64,000 bases of DNA from Lasiosphaeria ovina (taxonomy: Eukaryota; Ascomycota; Sordariomycetes; Sordariales; Lasiosphaeriaceae). The translations under genes were made by a program, and so were the position numbers. A model generated the notes under the pieces. That model did no database searches, was not told where the DNA came from, and saw only the letters and a list, made by a program, of their open reading frames with translations. This document shows, piece by piece, positions 34,265 through 43,222 of the stretch. Within the stretch, counting starts at the first letter, position 1. Every line of letters begins with the position of its first letter. Location of the stretch: the NCBI GenBank assembly GCA_033439765.1, contig JAULSN010000002.1, forward strand, positions 2,108,001 to 2,172,000, in the 5' to 3' direction.

Positions 34265-34309
34265 ATCATTCAGGGTGCCATCATTCAGGGTGCCATCATT
34301 CAGGGTGCC
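34265..34309. repeat. Three perfect tandem copies of a 15-bp unit
   Basis: The unit ATCATTCAGGGTGCC repeats at 34265-34279, 34280-34294 and 34295-34309. It lies in spacer, with no coding role seen. Confidence 0.92.
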
Positions 34310-34757
34310 CGGGTACATCAGAAATGCCATTAGCTCGCCAAATACATACCAAAAAGTGATGAAGTCATAAGGGGTGATAATGGGGTCGGAGGGGGAGGCC
34401 ATCCCAAGCCAAGCTATCTAGGTATTCCCCCCTCACCATTCCCATTCCGCGTAAAGGGCTTCCCCGCTCTGGGCAAGGAATCAAAGAAGCAATTGCCGGA
34501 CTAGAATGAATGGAAGCTAATGGGAACAACAAGTAGATATGTGATGCTTAACCCCTATCTCCACGGCTCGTGCATAAACGGGCGAGCCACATGGTTGCGT
34601 TGCCCGGGCCGGGTCTGAGAAAGGTGTCGAGACATGGTCTAGCGCAGCAGTAGTGGTGCCGCCGCCGGTCCGTTCCTCTTCGTTGAAAGTAAGTGGTGGT
34701 TGAGGATTAGAAATCCACACATTCACATGTGTGGTCGTCTTTCCTGGTCGGTTGTAG

Positions 34758-34765
34758 TATATAAG
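34758..34765 (+). promoter_or_regulatory. TATA-box candidate of the aldo-keto reductase gene
   Basis: TATATAAG lies about 206 bp upstream of the start codon, followed by C/T-rich leader sequence. A second TA-rich run (TATATATAC) occurs near 34836-34846. Confidence 0.5.
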
Positions 34766-34970
34766 GCGACTGCTCGGCTTGGAAACGTCTTTCCATCCCC
34801 CCAATCTTGCGCAAAGAACTCGGTCCTCCTTACGGGTATATATACGCGTGATATCTTGTCTCAGACATTCCACTTTCCGCACCCGCCCTCGCCATATCCA
34901 CCCAGCCCCGCCCCGGCTAGATACCTACCTACCGGTACCTCTAAACCACTGTCTCCTCCCGTCGTTCGCC

Positions 34971-36334
34971 ATGTCCGTTCTGCCCATGGCCCCGCCCCCA
35001 AAGGGCCCCCTGGATCGCTATCGGCTCCTGTCGCCGACGGCCTCGGTCCGTGTCAGCCCGCTGTGCCTCGGTGCCATGAACTTTGGCAACGCCTGGTGAG
35101 GACCCTAGCCAATGTCTCGTGAGTTTCTAGATACACGCACTCGAGATGCTTACTATCTCGTAGGAAAGGCTACATGGGAGAGTGCGACCAAAAGACGACT
35201 GAAGAAATCCTGGATTTCTTTTACGAAAGCGGAGGTATGGCAACTGCAACTCAAAATCCAATACCTTATCCAAGCCCACTGTCATGTCTCTGCTGGGATT
35301 GGGGAGGGAACCTGACAAGTGCCTGTTTCTACTACTTAGGAAACTTCATCGATACCGCCAACAACTACCAGAGCGGGGAATCAGAGACCTGGATCGGAGA
35401 ATGGATGAAGAAGCGCGGCAACCGTGACCAAATGGGTGAGCTGAAAATGAGGGCGCATGCCATTGAAAGTACCCTACTAATCACACATCACCCAGTCATC
35501 GCAACAAAGTTCACCACAGAATTCAGGAGCGCCCACGCGGACAAGGAGATCATAGTCAACTTTGCCGGAAACAGCACAAAGAGTCTTCGCGTCTCTGTAG
35601 AGTCTAGTCTGAGAAGGCTGCAGACCAGCTACATCGACCTCTTATACGTCCACTGGTGGGACTTTTCAACCACTATCCCCGAGCTGATGCAGTCGTTGAA
35701 CGGCCTTGTCGCCAGCGGCAAGGTGCTCTACCTGGGCATCAGCGACACGCCGGCCTGGGTCGTGAGCAAGGCCAACCAGTACGCCCGCGACCACAACATG
35801 AGGCAGTTCTCCGTCTACCAGGGCCGCTGGTCGGCCGCGAACCGGGATTTTGAGCGCGACATCATCCCCATGAGCCGCGACGAGGGCATGGCCCTCGCGC
35901 CGTGGGGCGCGCTGGGCGGCGGCGCCTTCAAGACGGAGGAGCAGCGGCAGCAGGCGCGCGCGGGCCGCAACATCGAGCGCAGCGAGCGCGAGATCAGCGT
36001 CAGCAAGGCGCTCGAGGCCGTGGCCAGGCGCAAGCAGACCATCGTCACCAGCGTCGCGCTGGCCTACGTCATGCACAAAACGCCCTACGTGTTCCCCATC
36101 GTCGGTGGCCGCAACACGCGCCACCTTAGGGGCAACATCGAGGCCCTGACGCTGCGCCTGACCGCCGACGACATCGCCGAGATCGACGCCGCCGCGCCCT
36201 TCGACATCGGCTTCCCCAACACCTTCCTCTACGGCGAGGCCATGACGGGACACCCCAACGAGATGTGGCTGGCTGGCATGGCCGGCACCCAAGACTTCGT
36301 CCCCCTCCCCAAGCCCATAACCCCGGCTGAGTAG
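34971..36334 (+). CDS. Aldo-keto reductase, AAD / norsolorinic-acid-reductase-like
   Basis: NADPH-dependent oxidoreductase of the AKR superfamily, close to yeast aryl-alcohol dehydrogenases (AAD) and norsolorinic acid reductases. Four exons: 34971-35095, 35164-35234, 35340-35435 and 35496-36334, giving 376 residues. The catalytic set is visible: Asp and Tyr in [15 protein letters not shown], Lys in VIATKF, His in DLLYVHWWD. The barrel continues with [55 protein letters not shown] and the cofactor-binding [22 protein letters not shown]. The N-terminus reads [28 protein letters not shown]. No polyketide synthase or other cluster gene is nearby, so a dedicated toxin pathway is not indicated; a general aryl-aldehyde reductase is likelier. 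A TATA box suggests inducible expression (inference). Confidence 0.94.
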
Positions 36335-36676
36335 AGAGCAGGGGGCAAAAGGGGGCTGTTTAAATTTAGGGACGAACGAAAACGCAATTTTGGTGCTGGA
36401 CTTGTAACAAGAAACGTATTACCCAAGGATTATTAAACAAAATACTTAACGGCTCAGTTTTATTTCCTCATACGCACTTTATGGACGTGGTAGAACACTG
36501 CGAAGTTTCGGTACGGCTCTTGGCAAAAAGTCGAAAAGGGGGGATTCTCAAAACTCGAGACGATCGAAAACTGGGAATGATCTTTTGAAACTTTATCCTC
36601 CCCGATGTGAGAAATTGCGGCGAGCAATTCTGATCACGAAGGTATCGTTAGTACCACGGAATTTCAAGTAGTTAAA
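36335..36676. other. Short spacer
   Basis: It carries the 3' flank of the reductase and the promoter of the next gene; AT-richer than its surroundings. No gene seen. Confidence 0.6.
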
Positions 36677-38656
36677 ATGCCGGCATATTCCAAAGATGGG
36701 TCGTCCCTTCCACACTTGCAACCTTGGTTCCCTGCTTCAAGTTGCAACTGCCTGCCATCGCACCTTCCTCCCGCAAGCAGGCAGCCATTGGACCGAGCAA
36801 TAAGAAATTTGCGACAGCCCACAAAGAACCATGAGCGGGTTTTGGACTTCTCGTTCACTCTTGTTCGGGTTTTCGAGATACTCCAACTCTCGAACCCGTC
36901 CCTAGGGCTCAGCTGCTGGCCCTTACCCACGGGGCTGGAATCGCACTCCGAGCCGGATCACTCGTTTAACGGCAGGAACTACCCCCATGTTCAAGTGATG
37001 CCTCCCCAAGATCAAGACTCTGCCAGCAGCTCCCACGTCTTGTTTGGGGCTGCCCCTAGGAACAGTGCCATCCGGACATACTCGCGCAAGGGGAAGAGCC
37101 GAGGGGCAAGAACCCTGCCAGACCTGAGAGCAAGACCACAACAATCCGACGTTCCAAGACGGCACACGCTCCAGCCAGCCGTCCAGAACGATAATGGCGG
37201 TCTCGGGGAGAGCCGGTCGCGGGAGCGGCGGAAGACACATGCGCAGAGGCCTCGAGAGTCATCTGCTGTGAGCCGAGTTCTGGCGCGCAAAGACCACAAA
37301 ACTCAAGCTCATCCACACATGCGTAATGTACTCCGTGGCAACGCTGAGAACGAGAAAGAGGGCGCCTCAAGCGGTTCAGAATGTTCGGAGATGGAATGTG
37401 TGTAGAGAGTCCTACACACCAAGTGCTCTCTGTTCAATATATACTTGTGGCCATATAGCTGACTTTGTCCTGTCCCAATTCTCGCAGCCTCTCGGCATAG
37501 TTCTCGAGCGGCTGTTGAGTTTGAAGAACATGAAGAGTCGAACGACGAGGGCGAGAACGAGAGCGAAGACGAAGAGTCGCCTTCTACAGCGGATTCTTCC
37601 CTAGACAACGAGCAAATGGTGTCATCGAGGCTCAACTTTACACAAGCGAGAAGGGGGCCGCGGCGCCGCCCATGCCTAATATTCGACAAGATCCCACCGA
37701 GAGGCTTCAAGAAACTACAGCGTAATACGAATACCGGGGACAAATCACCAGAATCTTTGCAATACCGACTGGGCGACGGCTTCTCTGCCGACGAGGCCAA
37801 ACCAAGCGGCCTGATCCAACTAATGAGAAAGAGGAAACAGCCATTCTCAATTCCTGCGAGCGTGGGAGTCTTGGATTTGACGCAATCAACGCCTCCGCCG
37901 CCCAAAAAGAGGAAGAGATCGAGCAGAAAGGATATAAACGAGGACAACTCCTTCTTACCCACACCGAAGCTGAAGAAACCCGCTCGGAAGGCGGTTGAAA
38001 AACGCCCAAAGCTAGACCTTCAAAACCAAACGACTCAAGCACCGCCGGCCCCGAACACCGGAGAGCAAAGGGCCAAAACACAAGAAGAAATCAGCGCCAA
38101 CCACGGCAACGAGCAATCCCTTAAGGAAGGTGAAGCTTCCAACGACCTAACAGACCCCTCTCGCCCAGGAGACGGGGGCATTGCGTCGGAGGATAAACAA
38201 CCCACGCAGCCGAAGAAAACCGCAAACGCTACGAGCTTGGAGATAGCCCAAACTGCGACCGTCCCCGTCGAATCCCTTGATGTTGGCCAAGAACAAGGGG
38301 CCGAAGTCGCGCCAGGGCCCGAACTCCCCAAGCAGCCGACAAGCACCACAGACGCCGTGAACTTGAAAACAACGCAAACTACAGATGTCCCTGTCGAGTC
38401 TCCTGATGTTGAACAGGGAAAGGACGTCGAAGTGCGCCAAGATGTAGTAGAAGTGGACGCTAGCTGTCCCGTACCCCCGCCACAGTGCCAGAACGTAATA
38501 GATCCGAGCAGCGACTGGGAGACATTTATCTCGGAAACGCCGTCCTACGGACAGAGAGGTCGATCGCAACCCCCATGGCCAACCTCAAGGCGAAGTGCTC
38601 TTGGAGCGGCAGTCCCGAGAGGGCAACGCACGCTCCGCCGAGCCAACACACATTGA
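36677..38656 (+). CDS. Unrecognised basic/acidic low-complexity, probably nuclear protein
   Basis: I cannot assign a family. Two exons: 36677-37397 and 37488-38656 (donor GTGTGT, GCTGAC branch, CGCAG acceptor), giving about 629 residues. An alternative start at 36998 (MPPQDQ) is plausible because the first 107 residues look like leader. The N-terminal part has HVLFGAAPRNSAIRTYSRKGKSRGARTLPDLRARP, very basic. After the intron comes an acidic run (VEFEEHEESNDEGENESEDEE), then RLNFTQARR, KIPPRGFKKLQ and a likely nuclear localisation signal at PPPPKKRKRSSRK with KLKKPARKAVEKRPK. Two imperfect repeats follow (QTATVPVESLDVGQEQGAEV and QTTDVPVESPDVEQGKDVEV). The C-terminus is short and basic (SDWETFISETPSYGQRGRSQPP). 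No folded domain is evident. A chromatin or cell-cycle substrate is possible but unproven. The exact donor is uncertain among several GT dinucleotides. Confidence 0.65.
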
Positions 38657-39131
38657 AGCGCGTGCTTTGGTCCACTTCTGACGGGTTTCTGTATTAATCG
38701 TGCAGAGACGGATGGAATCGTGTGATAAAAGCACACATTTGGGAAGAAGGCGTTGAAGGATTTGATGTAGAGAACTTGAACCTAGCCATGCTGCGATGGG
38801 GAGGCTCAGTGGTTCAGAAATCAGTCATTGCATTGTAGACGTACATGTGGCCCCGAGATTCGTTTGCCAACAAACATGCCCCCCTTCGCCAGAGTATCTG
38901 TAGCTCTGAATATCAGTCGCATGACACGAAAACAGAAAGATTGTTTTGTTTTGCCACACACCAAATCCCAAGGGAATCTCCCATATATCCATCCACGCGT
39001 GCTGTTTCCGTCAAGCCAGATTTGCGTATCCCGCCATGTCCCTTTCTCCAGAACGCCAGTCAAAGGTTCAAAGGTATACAGACACAAGAAGATAGATGCA
39101 GCCGCAACACCCCAAATTATACACAATCATC
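38657..39131. other. Convergent 3' flanks
   Basis: This lies between the ends of the unrecognised plus-strand gene and BUB3. It should hold both 3' UTRs. No gene or motif seen. Confidence 0.6.
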
Positions 39132-40485
39132 TCACTTCGATCCCTTGCCCTTGGCCTCCGTCTCGCTGAGCTCGCGGATGAAGACGTGCGTGCGGCCCAC
39201 TCCGCTGTAATCCTCCATTCCGTCCTCAAAGTTGGGGCACGTGCCGATGGCCAGGTATTTTCCGTCGCCAGAGAAGCCCAGCGAATGGACGCCCTCGGGC
39301 AGGCCCTGGTACTGGCGCATGCGGCGCTTGGCCTCGGCATCCCAGAGGGCCACGGTACCGTCGCCGCCACCCGACGCGAACGTGCCGTAGACTGGGTGGA
39401 AGGCGAGCGCGTGGACGGGGTAGACAATGTCGCCGCCGCCCTCCTCCTCGGGAGCCACCTGGCGATGGCACTTGAAGGCGTACTTGCGCGCCTGCGACTC
39501 GGGCGTGTCCTCGAACCACTCAACGGCCACGCGGCCCTCAATGCTCGACGTGGCGTAGCCGGCGTCGTTGGGCATGCAAGAAACGGCGCGCGTCAGGAAC
39601 TTGAGCGACGACTCGCGCTGCTGCCAGGGCTGTATGTCCGAGACCACTGGGGTCGGGATTCCGCTGTTGTCGGCCTTGGCATCGGTGTCGCTGTGGCCGT
39701 TGCTAGTAGCCGACAGGGCGAGCACAGATGCGATCGTGGGCAGGTCGTAGATGTGAACAAGTCGCGCCGTCATGGCCACCACGACCTTCGAAGGGCTGGC
39801 AGCGAGCGCGTGCGCCTTTCCGGGAAGTTGGATCTTGAGAGGCGTTGACGGTTCGGAGTCGTCGGAAATGTGGTGAATATGAAGGGAACAGTCCCACGAG
39901 GCAGAGATGAGAATGGCTGGTTTTTGAGGGGCACGAAGCAGAAGTCAGCATATTGCCCATTTCACTTATTTCTCACCGCAGATTTCGGGGGTGGACAGCA
40001 ACTTACAGTGCTCTGGGCTGTAGACGACGCAGCGGACAGGCGCCGTGTGCTCGCTCAAGACCGTCTGGTCGCCGGTCGCAAGGTTGATTCTAAAACAGAG
40101 GTTAGCAACAAGAGGACCTGTCAATTGTGTTTCGGGGGGAGGATAGAACGCACTTCTTGACCCAGCGGTCAACTCCGCCCGTGAAGGCGACATCTTTGTT
40201 GGCGCCGAAGCAGACTGCCAGCACGGGCGCACGGTGGTCGAACGTCTTGACCAGAGTCGCTTCCTCCTTTCCCTGGGCGACATCGTACATGTAGAGCTTT
40301 CTGTCCCATGACGAGACGAGAAGGCGGCTCGGGTCATCGGGCGCAAAGACAACTGCCGTGAGCGCGTCGCCTGGGGACTGGGCGATCTCGAACTGGGTGG
40401 CTAAATGTTCGGGGGCCTCATTGTCAATAAAGGAAGAGCTGGGAGAGCTGGGAGAGTGGAATGGGTCTTCCATACCAGGGGCCAT
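39132..40485 (-). CDS. BUB3: Spindle assembly checkpoint protein BUB3 (WD40)
   Basis: Kinetochore WD40 protein of the spindle checkpoint that binds GLEBS motifs in Bub1/BubR1 and phosphorylated MELT repeats of Spc105/KNL1. Exons 40485-40154, 40089-40007 and 39916-39132 give 399 residues, longer than yeast Bub3 (341). Start: MAPGMEDPFHSPSSPSSS, a Ser-rich extension. Blades: DALTAVVFAPDDPSRLLVSSWDRKLYMYD, RAPVLAVCFG, VDRWVKKINLATGD, TAPVRCVVYSPEHSILISASWD and VVVAMTARLVHIYDL. The Bub3-specific box SSIEGRVAVEWFE distinguishes it from the related Rae1/Gle2. Then VYPVHALAFHPVYGTFASGGGDGTVALWDAEAKRR and HSLGFSGDGKYLAIGT follow. A Ser/Asp-rich insert (TSNGHSDTDAKADNSG) sits in one loop. Head-to-head with GPN2. 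Confidence 0.94.
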
Positions 40486-40953
40486 GATTCCTAGCTCCTG
40501 ATCGCGCAAATTGAGAAATGTGTCGTTGGGATAGAGTGAGCTATATATCAGCGGTGACTGGTGTTTAGGGTGAAAGGTGATTGTGAGGTGAGGAAGGTTC
40601 GCAGGTTGGTAGGAAAGGTCTCGAGCTTTGGCAGCTTGACGACGGAGCTTTGCGACAAGGTGCAGAGAGGTAAACAAGGGTAATTAAGGTTTCTGCCGAG
40701 CCTTACCGCTAAATTTTCCGCTGCTGCAGGTGGGGGAGGGGTGCGGGCGGCATGTTCTTTAGTGGGGTACTTTCTACCTTCCCGCGCTCACTGTCAAAGC
40801 ATCAACTGCTCTCTCCAGTCTCCACCACAACGCTCGCCTGTTTCTTCTGCACGCGCCTGCGGAAATCCATAATCCATAATTTCTCGTTGAGACAGATACA
40901 GCCGTTCATAACTCGATTCGGAACTTTTAGATACAAACGTAGCGCTCCAGAGA
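40486..40953. promoter_or_regulatory. Divergent promoter region (BUB3 / GPN2)
   Basis: A 468-bp spacer between two head-to-head essential genes. It includes a G-rich stretch near 40729-40748. No TATA box is evident. Confidence 0.6.
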
Positions 40954-42131
40954 ATGCCTTTCGGGCAGCTTGTCCTCGGGAGTCCCGGATCGGGCAAAAG
41001 CACCTATTGTGATGGCAGTACGTTGCGCCCGTCGCATCCTTTCCCTTGTTCCAAGCTCGCAAGTATGCCGTGACCGCTGACGGGCTACACTCTAGTGCAC
41101 CAGTTCATGGGCGCCATCGGCCGACAATGTTCCGTTATCAACTTGGACCCTGCTAACGATCAGACAAACTATCCCTGCGCGCTCGACGTTCGAAGCCTAG
41201 TAACGTTGGAGGAGATCATGTCAGGCGACCACCTGGGGCCCAACGGAGGTGTCCTGTATGCGCTCGAGGAGCTGGAGAACAACATGGAATGGCTCGAAGA
41301 AGGCCTGAAAGAGCTGGGCGACGACTATGTCCTCTTTGACTGCCCCGGCCAGGTCGAGCTGTACACGCACCACAACTCGTTGCGCAACATCTTTAACCGT
41401 CTGCAAAAGCTAGGATACAGGGTTAGTTTAGTGCTGCGCAATGTCCTACATCCGTTCTCTGGAAGCTGACAGACTCGCAGCTAGTAGTGGTCCATCTGTC
41501 CGACTGCTTCTGCCTCACCCAACCGTCGCTCTACCTCTCCAACATCCTCCTCTGCCTGCGCGCCATGCTGCAGATGGACCTCCCGCACATCAACGTCTTG
41601 ACAAAAATAGACAGGGCGGCTAACTACGACCCGCTACCCTTCAACCTCAACTACTACACAGAAGTGCAGGACCTTTCGTATCTCATACCGGCACTCGAAT
41701 CCGAGTCGCCAGCCCTGCGGAGCGGGAAGTTGAGTCGGCTAAACCAAGCAGTTGCGAATCTGGTAGAACAGTTCGGGCTCGTCAGTTTTCAGGTGTTGGC
41801 CGTCGAAAACAAGAAGAGCATGATGCATCTCCTGCATGTGATAGACCGGGCAAACGGGTACGTTTTTGGGGCTGCCGAAGGAACTAACGACACCATCTGG
41901 CAGGTGGCAATGCGGAACGAGTCGTCCTTGATGGATAACCAGGATCTCCAAGAACGGTGGATCGACAATAAGGAGTCATTTGATGAGATCGAAAGGAAGG
42001 AGGAGGAGGAACAGCAGAAACTGCGCGAGGATCAAGCCGAAGCTGCTGCCGAGGCTGCCCAGGGCGCCGATCCTCTGTCCTCACTGCCGGTCTCTAATTC
42101 GGGTATACGGGTAGTACGTAAGAAGAAGTGA
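40954..42131 (+). CDS. GPN2: GPN-loop GTPase 2
   Basis: GTPase that helps assemble and import RNA polymerase II (and III), acting with GPN1/Npa3 and GPN3. Exons 40954-41017, 41096-41421 and 41481-42131 give 346 residues, as in yeast (347). Motifs are plain: P-loop GSPGSGKST at residues 9-17 just after the start; INLDPAND; the Gly-Pro-Asn loop in HLGPNGGVLYALEELENN; DCPGQVELYTHHNSL (G3); LVVVHLSDCFCLTQPSLYLSN; the base-recognition LTKIDRA in place of NKxD. A late FQVLAVENKKSMMHLLHVIDRANGYVFG is followed by a charged tail with Glu/Gln/Ala-rich helix and a basic end (VRKKK). The stop codon lies only 13 bp from the stop of POP5 on the other strand. Confidence 0.97.
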
Positions 42132-42144
42132 TGAAAACGGGGGT

Positions 42145-42790
42145 TCAGCCATCATTCATTGCCGAGCCGTTCTCGGGCTCGGAATCATCATCTGGGTCAA
42201 CCACCATTGTGAGGTTGCGTGCATCGTCTTTGCCGCGCAAGAGGGCATCTAGGGCGCCGGAGCTCTTGCCGGCCATTTCGCGCTTGGCCGCAAGGATCAG
42301 GAGCTTGGCGCGTCGCACAGCTTCCTCTTCAACCTTGCGGATGGTGCCACTGACGCGCACCACGCGAAAGATGCACGGCCTCCCGTTTCTTACCGGGACA
42401 TGGTGCATGAATGAGAGGGCAGCCCAGACCAGCCGGTAGTGAGACCGTGAGATTCTCAAGATGAATGTCGACGTTGCTGTAGAAAGATACTTGACTGCAA
42501 GGGGCCATTGCTATTAGCACCATAATATGAATAACGAATTGCGCCCCAGACTATTTCCTACCTTGAAGGCTGCGGTCAATGGCGCCAGCTCCGCAGTCGC
42601 CGAAGAGCGCGGCCACCTCGGCGCGGATGCTTTTGAGCAGCAGCTGCGGCCTGAGCTCTCCGGTGGTGGGCTGGTTGTAGACGAGCAGGTCGGGCACGGC
42701 GCCGGCGCTGGCGCCTTTTGATTGCTGCCCCGCCGGCACATCAGAGTAGATGATGTTGACCAGCAGGTAGCGGTCTTTGAGGCGCACCAT
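42145..42790 (-). CDS. POP5: RNase P / RNase MRP protein subunit POP5
   Basis: Protein subunit of nuclear RNase P (5' end processing of tRNA) and RNase MRP (rRNA processing). Exons 42790-42562 and 42494-42145, with a 67-bp intron (GTAGGA donor, CTAAT branch, TTGCAG acceptor), give 192 residues; family members have about 160-200. The start MVRLKDRYLLVNIIY is the family hallmark. It is followed by GELRPQLLLKSIRAEVAALFGDCGAGAIDRSLQ, then VKYLSTATFILRISRSHYRLVWAALSFM, and RPCIFRVVRVSGTIRKVEEEAVRRAKLLI. The C-terminus adds an acidic tail (VVDPDDDSEPENG) beyond the folded part. The gene is tail-to-tail with GPN2 (13-bp gap between stops, so the 3' UTRs must overlap) and head-to-head with cnxE. Confidence 0.94.
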
Positions 42791-43222
42791 AATGGGGTGA
42801 TGATAGGAGCATGGGCCGTCTGTTTGGTTCTCTCATGTCATGGGAAACATGGAAACACGGATGAGAAGCCGGTTTAAAGTATAGGGTTCCTGGGAGGAGC
42901 ATAAAAAGGGCGGTGATGCTTGGCAGAATCTGAGTGACCTATCCGTGCCTTGGCTTGGTTGGAGCTAAAGCCTCTCCTAACTCCTTGGTACTTGTTAATG
43001 TTAAGTTCTGGGCCGACCCTAACCCTCGCTTTGGGCTGATATTAGTCCATCCATCCATCCATCCATCCATCCATCCACCCAATTACATGAACAATTACTA
43101 AGTCCCTCAAAAGTAACAAGCTGAAGTCCCAGAGCCTGTTGCATATTGTGCCCGAGTGTTTTATTTGGGTACCTGCTTGGACATACTGTGCATAGCTTCA
43201 AATACCCCCTTTTTTTTATGCC
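42791..43222. promoter_or_regulatory. Divergent promoter region (POP5 / cnxE) with CCAT repeat
   Basis: A 432-bp spacer with a (CCAT)n microsatellite at about 43047-43078 and a T run just before the cnxE start. No firm regulatory motif seen. Confidence 0.6.
43047..43078. repeat. (CCAT)n tetranucleotide repeat
   Basis: About eight tandem CCAT units lie in the POP5/cnxE spacer, some 145 bp upstream of the cnxE start codon. Confidence 0.9.

Larger units (their letters stand above)
33823..34970. other. Spacer between MDV1 and aldo-keto reductase
   Basis: It contains the MDV1 3' flank, three perfect 15-bp repeats (34265-34309), and the reductase promoter with TATATAAG at 34758-34765. No gene seen. 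Confidence 0.6.

Noticed and set aside
34971..36334. Secondary-metabolite cluster suggested by the norsolorinic-acid-reductase-like enzyme
   Set aside because: No polyketide synthase, NRPS, P450 or cluster regulator within the window; neighbours are MDV1 and an unrecognised nuclear-type protein.
39096..39848. Plus-strand frame of 250 codons opposite BUB3
   Set aside because: Antisense shadow of the WD40 coding exon.
43017..43026. CCCTAACCCT resembling a telomere repeat
   Set aside because: Fewer than two units in a promoter spacer; expected by chance and no array.
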